Shown: in pieces, positions 56,627 through 64,000 of the stretch
Position numbering within the stretch: position 1 is the stretch's first letter
Layout: each line of letters starts with the position of its first letter
NCBI GenBank assembly: GCA_001797315.1
Contig: MGPC01000006.1
Coordinates: forward strand, 40,087 to 104,086
Direction of reading: 5' to 3'
Source of the DNA: Curvibacter sp. GWA2_64_110
GTDB taxonomy: Bacteria > Pseudomonadota > Gammaproteobacteria > Burkholderiales > Burkholderiaceae_C
DNA length: 64,000 nt
Notes under the pieces: model-generated
The model's input: the letters and a program-made list of their open reading frames with translations, nothing else
Database searches by the model: none
What the model was told of the DNA's origin: nothing
Position numbers and translations under genes: made by a program

Positions 56627-57213
56627 GACTTCTCCTTCTCCATGGCACGGCGGAATGCTTCCAGCCGCGCCGGGTAATCGGCCGCATCGCCATAGGCCAG
56701 AAAACGGGCGTAACGCGCATGCGTCCCCGCCATTTTGCGCGCATGCTTGATCGGGCAGAAATACTGCTCGGTACGCGCCACGATCTCGGTGGCGTAGGCC
56801 AGCAGGCCGTTGGCATAGGCGCAGTAGGTGCAGTGGAAGCGCTCGATGACATTGAGGTAGCCCAGTTCGCGCCGGTCATAGACGAAATAGTCGTCCCGCC
56901 GCACCTTGGCCACCCGGTAGATCGGAAAGCAGCTTGCCTGGTAGAAGCTCACGCACAGGTCGAGCATGAACAGCGGCACGATCATGCTGTAGATGAGGGG
57001 CATGGTGAGCAGATTGAGCGGCCGGATGGTCAGGATCCAGCGGAAGACGCCGGTCTGCAGGCGCTGGTGCGCCTGCTTGACCGACTGCTCGAACTCGACG
57101 CGCTTGCCCTTGATCTGGAACGCCACCCGCTCTTCCTGCTCATGCAGCGCAGCGCGCAGATCGTCCTCCAGCGTGGTCATCTGGCCGAGCAGCTCGCGGA
57201 TTCGTTCGTTCAT
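56623..57213 (-). CDS. Membrane protein with CxxC motif, unknown function
   Basis: 196 residues. An N-terminal coiled coil of about 50 residues is followed by one or two membrane segments (LLTMPLIYSMIVPLFMLDLC) and a conserved-looking cytoplasmic-side block FHCTYCAYANGLLAYATE...YFCPIKHARK with three cysteines and a histidine, suited to metal or cluster binding. I do not recognise a named family. It overlaps usp by four bases at the start of the phosphatase/ATPase/USP operon, which suggests a stress-related role. Confidence 0.7.
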   Translation of the reverse strand: MNERIRELLGQMTTLEDDLRAALHEQEERVAFQIKGKRVEFEQSVKQAHQRLQTGVFRWILTIRPLNLLTMPLIYSMIVPLFMLDLCVSFYQASCFPIYRVAKVRRDDYFVYDRRELGYLNVIERFHCTYCAYANGLLAYATEIVARTEQYFCPIKHARKMAGTHARYARFLAYGDAADYPARLEAFRRAMEKEKS

Positions 57214-57287
57214 GGCACTCTCCCGGCCGGCGCTTCCGGCGTGTCGATGAATGCCGCAGACCTGGTCGGTGCGCCGGCCCGCAGCGC

Positions 57288-57788
57288 TTATTCGCGGCCC
57301 AGACTGCGCACTTTTTCCTGCAGGCGCTGCGCCACCAGCGGATCGACGAACTTGTCCACCTCGCCGCCGAGCGTGGCGATCTCGCGCACAAAGGTGCTGG
57401 AAATGAACTGGTACTTGTCGCTGGGCGTGAGGAACACCGTTTCCACGTCGGGCATCAGGCTGCGGTTCATGCCCGCGAGCTGGAACTCGTAGTCGAAGTC
57501 GGTCACGGCGCGCAGGCCGCGGATCATGGCCTTGGCGCCGCGCGCCACCACGAAGTCGCGCATCAGGCCGGAGAAACTCTCCACCGACACCTGCGGGTAG
57601 TGCTTGACCAGCTCGCGCACCATGTCCATGCGTTCCTGCAGGGTGAACAGGGTCTTCTTGTGGTGGCCCACGGCCACGGCCACGATGACATGGTCAAAAA
57701 GCTGGGTGGCCCGGCGCACCACGTCGACGTGGCCGAGAGTCATGGGGTCGAAGGTGCCGGGGTAGACGGCGGTCACGTTGCGGGACAT
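57288..57788 (-). CDS. coaD: Phosphopantetheine adenylyltransferase
   Basis: 166 residues. The nucleotidyltransferase motif YPGTFDPMTLGHVDVVRRA (TxGH near residue 18) and the C-terminal ISSTFVREIA are present. It catalyses the penultimate step of coenzyme A synthesis. Confidence 0.97.
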   Translation of the reverse strand: MSRNVTAVYPGTFDPMTLGHVDVVRRATQLFDHVIVAVAVGHHKKTLFTLQERMDMVRELVKHYPQVSVESFSGLMRDFVVARGAKAMIRGLRAVTDFDYEFQLAGMNRSLMPDVETVFLTPSDKYQFISSTFVREIATLGGEVDKFVDPLVAQRLQEKVRSLGRE

Positions 57789-57874
57789 GGTGGGCTTCTC
57801 CTGTCGTGCATTATGCAGCGCCAGCGGTGCATGGCTGCACCATGTGGGGTATGGAACTTGCGTAGACTCCCTCC

Positions 57875-58705
57875 ATGACCTGGCACGCCACTCTCCATCT
57901 GCACTACACCCGGCAGGACCAGCGCACCGTCGCGCATTACCACCACGAAGGGCCGTTGCGCGTGCTGCAAAGCCTCTATCCGGAAGGCGATGCGGTGTGC
58001 CACAACGTGCTGGTGCACCCGCCCGGCGGCCTGGTCGGCGGCGACACGCTGGCCATCAAGATCGAGGTGCAGGCGGATGCCCATGGCCTCGTCACCACGC
58101 CGGGCGCCACCCGCTTCTACAAATCGGCCACCGAGCCGGCCGTGCAAAGCGTGCACGCCCGGCTGGCGCCTGATGCGCGGCTGGAATGGCTGCCGCTGGA
58201 GGCGCTGGCCTACAACCAGTGCCGCGCCGAGAACAAGGCCGTGTTCGAACTCGCGCCCGGTGCCGAACTGATGGGCTGGGACATCACCGCGCTCGGCCTG
58301 CCGGAAGCCGGGCAGCCCTTCGTCGAAGGCACGTTCGCGCAGCACATCGAAGTGCCCGGCGTCTGGCGTGAACAGGGCCGCATCGACGCCACCGACCTGC
58401 GGCTGATGGACGGCCCGCTCGGCCTGGCCGGCCAGCGCTGCATGGCCACGCTGTTTTTCGTTGCCGGGCAGCCGATCGAGCGCCAGCGGCGCGAGCAGGC
58501 ATTGGAGATGGTGCGCAGTCTGATCGACGGCCACACACTGCGCGCCAGCGCCGGAGCCACCAGCCCGCACCCCCAGGTGCTGGTGCTGCGTGTGCTGGCG
58601 CCGCTGGTGGAGCCGGCGCTGGACCTGCTCAAGCAGGCGCGCGCCGCGTGGCGCCAGCAGCTGTGGGCGCTGGAGGCGGTGCCGCCGCGGGTCTGGGCCA
58701 CCTAG
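57875..58705 (+). CDS. ureD: Urease accessory protein UreD
   Basis: 276 residues. UreD chaperones nickel insertion into urease. Motifs GPLRVLQSLYPEG, VLVHPPGGLVGGD, LEWLPLEALAYNQCRAE and the C-terminal region match the family. In most genomes ureD heads a ureDABCEFG operon, but the next gene here is dbpA, so ureD is separated from any urease structural genes, at least within the window. Confidence 0.93.
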   Translation: MTWHATLHLHYTRQDQRTVAHYHHEGPLRVLQSLYPEGDAVCHNVLVHPPGGLVGGDTLAIKIEVQADAHGLVTTPGATRFYKSATEPAVQSVHARLAPDARLEWLPLEALAYNQCRAENKAVFELAPGAELMGWDITALGLPEAGQPFVEGTFAQHIEVPGVWREQGRIDATDLRLMDGPLGLAGQRCMATLFFVAGQPIERQRREQALEMVRSLIDGHTLRASAGATSPHPQVLVLRVLAPLVEPALDLLKQARAAWRQQLWALEAVPPRVWAT

Positions 58706-58776
58706 GCCAGACGGTCGGCACCGTGTTGCCACGGCCGATCTGAAGCGTGATGCATGGCCAGCACCGATAATCGGGC

Positions 58777-60198
58777 ATGACCACTTCCCCCTCGAAAAGC
58801 GCCCAGGATTTCAGCACCCTGGCGCTCAGCCCGGCCACCCTGGCCAACCTGCAGCAGCTCGGCTACCTGCAGATGACCCCGATCCAGGCGGCCGCCCTGC
58901 CCGCCGCCCTGCTGGGCAAGGACCTGATCGCCCAGGCCAGCACCGGCAGCGGCAAGACCGCGGCCTTTGCGCTGGCGCTGCTGGCGCGGCTGAACCCGCG
59001 CAGCTTCGGCGTGCAGGCGCTGGTACTGTGCCCGGTGCGCGAACTGGCAGACCAGGTCAGCGCTGAAATCCGGCGCCTGGCGCGCGCGGAAGAAAACATC
59101 AAGGTCGTCACCCTGTGCGGCGGCGTTCCGCTGCGCGGCCAGACACTCAGCCTGTCGCACGGCGCGCATATCGTGGTCGGCACGCCCGGGCGCGTGATGG
59201 ACCACCTGGCGCGCGGCCACCTGAACCTGGACCAGCTCAACACCCTGGTGCTGGACGAAGCCGACCGCATGCTCGACATGGGCTTCTTCGACGACATCGC
59301 CACCGTGGCACGCCAGTGCCCGGCCGAGCGGCAGACCCTGCTGTTCTCGGCCACTTACCCCGAGGGCATCGCCAAGCTCAGCCAGCAATTCATGAAGAAC
59401 CCACAGCAGATTGCGGTGCAGGCGCAGCATGCCGAGGCCAAGATCGAGCAGCGCTGGTACGAGGTGAAAAACAGCGAGCGCCTGCACGCCGTGTCGCTGC
59501 TGCTCAACCACTTCCGCCCCGCCTCCACGCTGGCGTTCTGCAACACCAAGCAGCAATGCCGCGACCTGGTGGCCGTGCTGCAGGCGCAGGGCTTCAGCGC
59601 GCTGGCCCTGTACGGCGAGCTGGAGCAGCGCGAGCGCGACCAGGTGCTGGTGCAGTTTGCCAACCGCAGCTGCTCCGTGCTGGTGGCCACCGACGTCGCC
59701 GCGCGCGGGCTGGACATTGCCCAACTCGAAGCGGTGATCAACGTCGACGTGACGCCGGACCCCGAAGTGCACATCCACCGCATCGGCCGCACCGGCCGCG
59801 GCGATGCCGAAGGCCTGGCCCTGTGCCTGGCCAGCCTGGACGAGATGGGCAGCGTGGGCAAGATCGACCAGTTGCAGGGACGCGAATCGCGCTGGTACCC
59901 GCTGGCCGAGCTCACCCCCACCGGCCAGGGCCCGCTGGTGCCGCCCATGGCCACGATCCAGATCGTCGGCGGACGCAAGGAAAAAATCCGCGCCGGCGAT
60001 GTGCTGGGCGCCCTGACGGGCGAACTCGGCTACACGCGCGAGCAGATCGGCAAGATCAATGTGAACGAGTTCTCCACCTACGTGGCGGTGGACCGTGCCA
60101 TTGCCGCCCAGGCCGCACAGCGGCTGAACAGCGGCCGCGTCAAGGGCAAGAGCGTCCGGGCCCGACTGGTTGACAATAGCGGGCTGACCCCAGCATGA
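58777..60198 (+). CDS. dbpA: ATP-dependent RNA helicase DbpA
   Basis: 473 residues. DEAD-box core: Q motif (MTPIQAAALPAAL), Walker A AQASTGSGKTAAFAL, DEAD in VLDEADRMLDMGF, SAT (LLFSATYP) and HRIGRTGRG. The C-terminal domain (VGGRKEKIRAGDVLGALTG, INVNEFSTYVAV) is the DbpA RNA-binding domain that targets 23S rRNA helix 92. It overlaps proQ by four bases (ATGA). Confidence 0.96.
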   Translation: MTTSPSKSAQDFSTLALSPATLANLQQLGYLQMTPIQAAALPAALLGKDLIAQASTGSGKTAAFALALLARLNPRSFGVQALVLCPVRELADQVSAEIRRLARAEENIKVVTLCGGVPLRGQTLSLSHGAHIVVGTPGRVMDHLARGHLNLDQLNTLVLDEADRMLDMGFFDDIATVARQCPAERQTLLFSATYPEGIAKLSQQFMKNPQQIAVQAQHAEAKIEQRWYEVKNSERLHAVSLLLNHFRPASTLAFCNTKQQCRDLVAVLQAQGFSALALYGELEQRERDQVLVQFANRSCSVLVATDVAARGLDIAQLEAVINVDVTPDPEVHIHRIGRTGRGDAEGLALCLASLDEMGSVGKIDQLQGRESRWYPLAELTPTGQGPLVPPMATIQIVGGRKEKIRAGDVLGALTGELGYTREQIGKINVNEFSTYVAVDRAIAAQAAQRLNSGRVKGKSVRARLVDNSGLTPA

Positions 60199-60890
60199 AA
60201 CCCATGACGACCAGCCTCGCCCCCAATACCCAAGACACCCCGGCCCAGACCGGCGAACCCCAGTCCACCCAGACCACTCCGAAGTCGGCGACCAAGCCGG
60301 ACCGCACGCGCTCGGTCCAACCCGTGCTGGAAAAACTGTTCGAGCTGTACCCGCACCTGTTCGGCGCCGAATTCCTGCCACTCAAGCTCGGCATCTTCCA
60401 GGAGCTGCTGGCCAAGCACCCCGAGCAGTTCCAGCGCGACAGCCTCAAGGCCGCCCTCGGCGTGCATACGCGCTCCACGCGTTACCTGCAATGCGTGGCC
60501 GCCGGCAAACAACGGCACGACCTGGAGGGCGCCGCGGTGGAGCCCGTGGCCCCGGAACATGTCTTCCTGACCGTGATCGAGTTGTTCCGCCGCCGCCAGG
60601 CGCGCACGAAGGACGACCTGAAACCCAAATTGCGCGCCCAGCTCATTGCCGCGTTCGAAGCCTCCGGCCTGAGCCGCCAGGACTACCTGAGCCGGGTCCA
60701 GTCCAACGACGCCCAGGCCATCGCGCTGCTGGACGAAGCCATGGCCGAGTACGACGCCAAACAAGCGCGGCAGGAAGCGCTGCTGCGCGCCTTCGAGAGC
60801 AGCGGCAAGACGGTGCAGGAGTTTGCCGACATGTATGGCTTGAAGGAACGTGATGTCAATGCGGCACTGGCGCGGCGACGCGGAGGCTAG
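60195..60890 (+). CDS. proQ: ProQ/FinO-family RNA chaperone
   Basis: 231 residues. A Thr/Pro/Gln-rich N-terminal extension (about 1-40) is followed by the ProQ/FinO core (VLEKLFELYPHLFGAEFLPL, LKLGIFQELLAKHP, LGVHTRSTRYLQCVAAG) and a helical C-terminal part ending with an HTH-like ALARRRGG. Such proteins bind structured RNAs and sRNAs. It is translationally coupled to dbpA. Confidence 0.9.
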   Translation: MKPMTTSLAPNTQDTPAQTGEPQSTQTTPKSATKPDRTRSVQPVLEKLFELYPHLFGAEFLPLKLGIFQELLAKHPEQFQRDSLKAALGVHTRSTRYLQCVAAGKQRHDLEGAAVEPVAPEHVFLTVIELFRRRQARTKDDLKPKLRAQLIAAFEASGLSRQDYLSRVQSNDAQAIALLDEAMAEYDAKQARQEALLRAFESSGKTVQEFADMYGLKERDVNAALARRRGG

Positions 60891-60926
60891 CCCTCAGCCA
60901 GTGCGTCCGGGGTAGGGAAGAGAGAG

Positions 60927-61102
60927 CCTTGTTAATAAGACAGGATTGCTGGGTTTGTGGACTTTGTTAATGATTCTTGCGGGTGAGGCCGAGCAGGAAA
61001 TGCTGATATAAATCAGACACATACAACGATTCACGGGAGGACAGCTTGATGAGCTACGACCTTGTTAGTCAGACAGGTTTAACGTCTATATCAAGTTAGA
61101 GC
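60927..61102 (+). promoter_or_regulatory. Repeat-bearing left flank of the cassette array (possible attI-like)
   Basis: Two imperfect direct repeats CCTTGTTA(A/G)T(A/C)AGACAGG at 60927-60947 and 61060-61080, another GTTAATG at 60966, and a final GTTAGAGC at 61095-61102 that fits an integron recombination core (GTTRRRY-like) just before the first cassette gene. No integron integrase is adjacent. The 215 bp after proQ contain no other gene. Confidence 0.4.
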
Positions 61103-61105
61103 GCA

Positions 61106-61435
61106 ATGACACGCTGGCTCTTGCTCGCAATCGCAGTCGCCGCAAACATCAGCACTGTTCTGGTGGCGTTAGCGCCGGGTGTGGTCACTTATGCTGACGT
61201 ACAGCCGGCTGAGGCTACGTGTGCTACCTGTACGGTAGAAGCGCAGACCGCCGTAATACGGGCGGCTGCGATTGGTCGAGCTCAAATCCAGAGTCTTGTG
61301 TCATCTAACGCATGGCTATTGATAGCCATTGCTCTGGTCAATGTTGCAGTCGTTGTGGCTCTAGTGCGGATGTTGCGCTCTAACCCTTCAGTCAAGCGCG
61401 GATTGCCTACGGCATCCGATTACCTCAAACGTTAG
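61106..61435 (+). CDS. Cassette 1: two-TM membrane protein
   Basis: 109 residues. Two hydrophobic segments (about 4-26 and 69-91) enclose a soluble loop with a CATC pair (ATCATCTVEAQ). The stop codon lies in the R' core (GTTAG) of attC1, so the last 19 residues (SNPSVKRGLPTASDYLKR) are encoded by the attC site itself, a common feature of cassette genes. Function unknown. Confidence 0.65.
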   Translation: MTRWLLLAIAVAANISTVLVALAPGVVTYADVQPAEATCATCTVEAQTAVIRAAAIGRAQIQSLVSSNAWLLIAIALVNVAVVVALVRMLRSNPSVKRGLPTASDYLKR

Positions 61436-61437
61436 GC
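61377..61437 (+). repeat. attC site 1
   Basis: 61 bp: R'' GCTCTAAC, then TCAAGCG, an inner stem CGGAT(T)GCC-TAC-GGCATCCG, CTCAAAC, and R' GTTAGGC. Same layout as known attC sites, with an extrahelical base in the stem. Confidence 0.8.
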
Positions 61438-61445
61438 ATTCCACA

Positions 61446-61886
61446 ATGAGACAAATCATTGCATCGATACTTTGTTTGCTTCTCTTGGGCGCATGTACGC
61501 ACTCCCCCAATAACCCGCCGTTGGCCGGGGACGTGTTCCGACGCGCTACTGGCAAGTGGGACATGGTGGGCAATAGCGATTTTTGCAAGGCTGGAACGGA
61601 TATCGAAGTTATATCGTTCTCTCCCGACAATCGAACCGCATATTTTGAGCGCCCGATACCGCCACTAGACGACGAAGGAAAACCGGTAAAGAACTACAGT
61701 TACCAAGTTTTATATAACGATGAAAACTCGATCACCATGATCGTGAATGGAGAAAAGCGAATTACTCCGAATGGGGATCGATTTGTATGGGTACTCATCA
61801 TGAAAGACCCCGACAGCTTTAGCTGGAGAGCGACTCACTGGGAAAAGAATGCTAGAACGAAACTAACAATGGGCAGGTGTAAATGA
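61446..61886 (+). CDS. Cassette 2: small lipoprotein
   Basis: 146 residues. Lipoprotein signal MRQIIASILCLLLLGACTHS (lipobox LGAC, Cys17), then a probable beta-rich domain (ATGKWDMVGNSDFCKAG, YSYQVLYNDENSITMIVNG, FVWVLIMKDPDSFSWRATHW) resembling calycin-like or immunity-type small proteins, with no named family recognised. The start ATG lies nine bp inside the cassette, a typical spacing after the core site. It ends three bp before attC2. Confidence 0.7.
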   Translation: MRQIIASILCLLLLGACTHSPNNPPLAGDVFRRATGKWDMVGNSDFCKAGTDIEVISFSPDNRTAYFERPIPPLDDEGKPVKNYSYQVLYNDENSITMIVNGEKRITPNGDRFVWVLIMKDPDSFSWRATHWEKNARTKLTMGRCK

Positions 61887-61888
61887 TT

Positions 61889-61958
61889 CCTAAAACTCAG
61901 GTCAAGCGGGACGCTGCACCGGCAAACCTGCTCCGCGCCCCTTATCTCAAACGTAGGG
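61889..61958 (+). repeat. attC site 2 (degenerate R' core)
   Basis: 70 bp: R''-like CCTAAAAC, TCAAGCGGGACGC, a loop, GCGCCCCTTATCTCAAAC and a degenerate R' (GTAGGG instead of GTTAGG). The inner GGGACGC/GCGCCCC stem fits the attC pattern. The base loss may block recombination. Confidence 0.65.
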
Positions 61959-61972
61959 TTCACTGGAGGCTT

Positions 61973-62521
61973 ATGAAAACTTACCTTTTATTCGCAACTT
62001 TCTCAGTTTTTCTACTTGGCGGCTGTGCAAATCCGTTGAATCGTATGACGTCAGATAGATATGCTGAAACGTGTTCTATCGCTGAAAACAATAGAAATCT
62101 AAGCGTTGCAGAGGAGGCATGTTACCGAGCGCTTGTGAATGTTGACATTGGCAATCTTGGGCCTGAACTTAAATCACAGAAGCTCTACAACTTGGGGCGA
62201 GTCAAACGGCAATCAGCGAAATTTTGGGAAGCCGAGCAACTTTTCAAGGAGTCTCTATCAATCGAGGAAAAGCTTTCCGGCCCAACCGATCCGAAAATCG
62301 GTCGCCGTCTTGTTGAGCTTTCAGTAAGTCTTGCTGCTCAAAATAAGTGGAGTGAAGGAGCTCAGTTTCTGGATCGTGCGTTCCCAACCGCGGAGTTTTT
62401 TTCTGGAAGAGAGCGCGCTTATTTTGCTGAAGCCCTCGAAATTTATGCTGAACAGTTTCGTAAAGAAAATCAATTGCAGTTGGCTGAGCGATTTGAGTCC
62501 AAGGCGAAGGCAATGAAATAA
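61973..62521 (+). CDS. Cassette 3: TPR-containing lipoprotein
   Basis: 182 residues from the ATG at 61973 with GGAGG three bases upstream (a longer frame starts in attC2). Lipoprotein signal with LGGC (Cys17), then two or three TPR-like helix pairs (LSVAEEACYRALVNVDIG, KFWEAEQLFKESLSIEEKL, EALEIYAEQFRKENQLQLA). AT-rich relative to flanks. Function unknown. Confidence 0.7.
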   Translation: MKTYLLFATFSVFLLGGCANPLNRMTSDRYAETCSIAENNRNLSVAEEACYRALVNVDIGNLGPELKSQKLYNLGRVKRQSAKFWEAEQLFKESLSIEEKLSGPTDPKIGRRLVELSVSLAAQNKWSEGAQFLDRAFPTAEFFSGRERAYFAEALEIYAEQFRKENQLQLAERFESKAKAMK

Positions 62522-62527
62522 TCCCTA

Positions 62528-62588
62528 CCCTAACGTTCGAGGTGTGCTGCGCGAAAAGACGCGCAGGCGCATCAACTACACGTTAGGC
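62528..62588 (+). repeat. attC site 3
   Basis: 61 bp: R'' CCCTAAC, inner stem CTGCGCG-AAAAGA-CGCGCAG, CAACTACAC and R' GTTAGGC. It follows cassette 3 by six bp. Confidence 0.8.
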
Positions 62589-62652
62589 ATCACCACACAA
62601 TCACCGCGCCATGCTCCGAGACGTTCGCACGATGGTCACTACCTAGCCGTTT

Positions 62653-62916
62653 GTGGTCAGCGTCCTAGTACTTCTCGTGAACGACGCATGGCTCAAGCCC
62701 ACTTACCCGGGGCTTGTATCCGGAAACAAATACTGGGCTGTTGGTTTCTACGAAGATCAGACAACTTATGCCCATCGTTGGCAATCTTTTCTAGTCCGAC
62801 TCGATGGCAAAGGGATTTTGGTAGACGATGTGGCAACGGGAGACTACCTTGGAATTCTCAAGTGGCGGGAAAAAGAAAAGCCAATGGAAAGAGTTCGTGA
62901 AACAAAAGAACCCTGA
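62653..62916 (+). CDS. Small hypothetical protein after attC3
   Basis: 87 residues from a possible GTG at 62653; the start is not supported by a good ribosome-binding site and the gene may begin elsewhere. Contents include NKYWAVGFYEDQTTYAHRW and a C-terminal charged tail. It could be a final cassette that lost its attC or flanking DNA; no attC follows. Function unknown. Confidence 0.4.
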   Translation: MVSVLVLLVNDAWLKPTYPGLVSGNKYWAVGFYEDQTTYAHRWQSFLVRLDGKGILVDDVATGDYLGILKWREKEKPMERVRETKEP

Positions 62917-62955
62917 TTGAGACAAGCCCTCTTCCGCCTGTTCGAAACCAACAAG

Positions 62956-63228
62956 ATGCAAACCCCATCATCACCTCCAGCCCAGCCACGCAACCCCTTG
63001 CACGGCCTGACGCTGGAGGCCATCCTGACGGCGCTGGTGGCGCAGTACGGCTGGGCCGGCCTGGCGGAGCGCATTCCGGTGCGCTGTTTCAGTCATGAGC
63101 CCAGCATCAACTCCAGCCTGAAATTCCTGCGCAAGACGCCGTGGGCGCGCGACAAGGTGGAGGGGCTTTATCTCTTCATGCTGCGCGACATGAAGCGAAT
63201 GGATGCGAAGGGGCCATCAAGGCCGTGA
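62956..63228 (+). CDS. VF530 (DUF2132) family protein
   Basis: 90 residues from the ATG at 62956. [38 protein letters not shown] and [16 protein letters not shown] match the VF530 family, which has a SAP-like/helical DNA-binding fold inferred from structure. It returns to the high GC of the chromosome and marks the right flank of the cassette array. It is convergent with nrsF. Confidence 0.85.
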   Translation: MQTPSSPPAQPRNPLHGLTLEAILTALVAQYGWAGLAERIPVRCFSHEPSINSSLKFLRKTPWARDKVEGLYLFMLRDMKRMDAKGPSRP

Positions 63229-63255
63229 TGACCAAGGGCCACCGGCCATGCCGCA

Positions 63256-63897
63256 CTACCAGCGCAACAGTCGCGGCCCCAGCAACGCGCCGGCAAGCGT
63301 CGGCATCGCGATGCCCAGCACGTACCAGATACCGATGAAGGGCACAGCCGACTCCGGGCAGTGCAGCGCATAGACCAGCGCACTCAATGCCCCGGCCAAC
63401 AGACCGGCGCCGGCGCCGGCCAGCGTCAGACGGGTCGGGGCCAGCCCCTTCATGGTCCAGAGCGTCGCCGCAAACAGCGGCAGCGAGATCAGCGCGATGT
63501 TGAAAGGACAGGTCTTCCAGGTCGTCCCGAAAATGAGGTCGGCGCGTTGCGCCGGCTCCGCTTCGAGCAGCACCGCTGCCGCAGCCAGCCACAACAGCAA
63601 TACCGGCGCAGCCAATGCCATCCAGATGCCGTCCAGCCGCATGCCAGGTCGGCCCAGCCGTTCGGTTGCGACGAAACCGGCCAGCGCGAGACTGCCCGCA
63701 AAGACCAGCTTCATCCAGAACAGCCATCCCCCCATAGCCTGCGCCAAGTCATGGCGGATGCCGAACGTGACGGCCATCACCAAGGCTGCGGCCGGGACAC
63801 TCCAGCCCAGGGCCACGGCGAAGCGCCGGCCCACCGCGTTCACGGGCACCGGCTCGGCACCGGCCGCCAGCAGCGAAACAAGTTCATCGGTCTTCAT
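63256..63897 (-). CDS. NrsF-type (DUF1109) anti-sigma factor
   Basis: 213 residues with about six membrane segments. [19 protein letters not shown] at the N-terminus and the conserved cysteine in [16 protein letters not shown] (about residue 130) and ALHCPES fit DUF1109, the NrsF family that holds an ECF sigma at the membrane. Its ATG overlaps the sigma stop (ATGA). Confidence 0.88.
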   Translation of the reverse strand: MKTDELVSLLAAGAEPVPVNAVGRRFAVALGWSVPAAALVMAVTFGIRHDLAQAMGGWLFWMKLVFAGSLALAGFVATERLGRPGMRLDGIWMALAAPVLLLWLAAAAVLLEAEPAQRADLIFGTTWKTCPFNIALISLPLFAATLWTMKGLAPTRLTLAGAGAGLLAGALSALVYALHCPESAVPFIGIWYVLGIAMPTLAGALLGPRLLRW

Positions 63898-64000
63898 GCA
63901 ATTCCCCTGATTTTGGCCGCCAGCGCCTTCAGGCCCCGGTGCACGCCGATCTTGATGGCCGACTCCGACATGCCCGTGAGCTGTGCCGCCTCCACCACCG
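63894..64000 (-). CDS. ECF sigma factor, C-terminal fragment (partial)
   Basis: Only the last about 35 residues lie in the window: [20 protein letters not shown] and [11 protein letters not shown], the sigma region-4 helix-turn-helix of the SigF-type ECF sigmas paired with NrsF. The rest lies beyond position 64000. Coupled to the anti-sigma by an overlapping stop/start. Confidence 0.85.
   Translation of the reverse strand, partial: VVEAAQLTGMSESAIKIGVHRGLKALAAKIRGIA

Larger units (their letters stand above)
61095..62588 (+). mobile_element. Integron-type gene-cassette array without integrase (CALIN-like)
   Basis: Three attC-like sites (61377-61437, 61889-61958, 62528-62588) each follow a short gene in the same orientation, the hallmark of integron cassettes. 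A core-like site (61095) marks the left boundary. GC is lower than in flanking proQ. The window contains no IntI gene, so it is an orphan array or one mobilised in trans. Confidence 0.75.

Noticed and set aside
61310..61330. Another AGCTAT/ATAGCT interspersed repeat in cassette 1
   Set aside because: GGCTATTGATAGCC is shorter with a different centre; it is more simply explained by codons for a hydrophobic segment.

Overview
The window looks like a chromosomal segment of a GC-rich betaproteobacterium of the order Burkholderiales, most likely family Comamonadaceae. The reasons are the gene orders hrcA-nadK-recN-rapZ, mutM-TPR-lolB-ispE-tRNA-prs-rplY-pth and yicC-kinase-phosphatase-rph-rdgB-hemW, the gcl-hyi-glxR glyoxylate pathway, and two kinds of short interspersed repeat that I associate with this family. 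The genus cannot be fixed by reading alone.

Layout. 1-7.7 kb: a Crp/Fnr regulator with a Fnr-type box, then the glyoxylate-to-glycerate pathway (LysR regulator, gcl, hyi, glxR, and a divergent glycerate kinase). 7.8-10.8 kb: a pseudo-receiver/TPR protein, tRNA-Ser and two exported proteins of unknown function. 10.9-15.6 kb: a leftward sulfur operon (periplasmic rhodanese, MFS, YeeE/YedE, persulfide-dioxygenase-like hydrolase, DsrE-like protein, ArsR-rhodanese regulator). 15.7-25.9 kb: CBS protein, hemW, rdgB, rph, a PP2C/kinase pair, yicC, gmk, rpoZ, a bifunctional Rsh and greB. 26.2-36.2 kb: an integrated island. 36.2-60.9 kb: housekeeping genes (hrcA, soxR with a SoxR box, nadK, recN, rapZ, mutY, a dynamin-like GTPase, mutM, lolB, ispE, prs, rplY, pth, a P-type ATPase stress cluster, coaD, a lone ureD, dbpA, proQ). 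61.1-62.9 kb: a small integron-type cassette array without an integrase. 63-64 kb: VF530-like protein, NrsF-type anti-sigma factor and the end of an ECF sigma factor.

Two accessory regions stand out. The first is an island of about 9.9 kb flanked by a 52-bp direct repeat of the 3' part of a CAT-anticodon tRNA gene. Rightward, it carries a tyrosine integrase, a small HTH gene and a P2 gpA-like HUH replication initiator, with iteron-like and palindromic repeats but no capsid or conjugation genes. Leftward, it carries a tightly coupled operon: Ser/Thr kinase, compact UvrD-like helicase, and a 464-residue protein I cannot place. I recognise no named defence system with this composition, so it is the best candidate for an undescribed system. 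A Tiki/TraB-like protein lies between the modules.

The second is a run of three attC-like sites separating small membrane or lipoprotein genes between proQ and a VF530 gene, with no integron integrase in the window: an orphan cassette cluster (CALIN-like).
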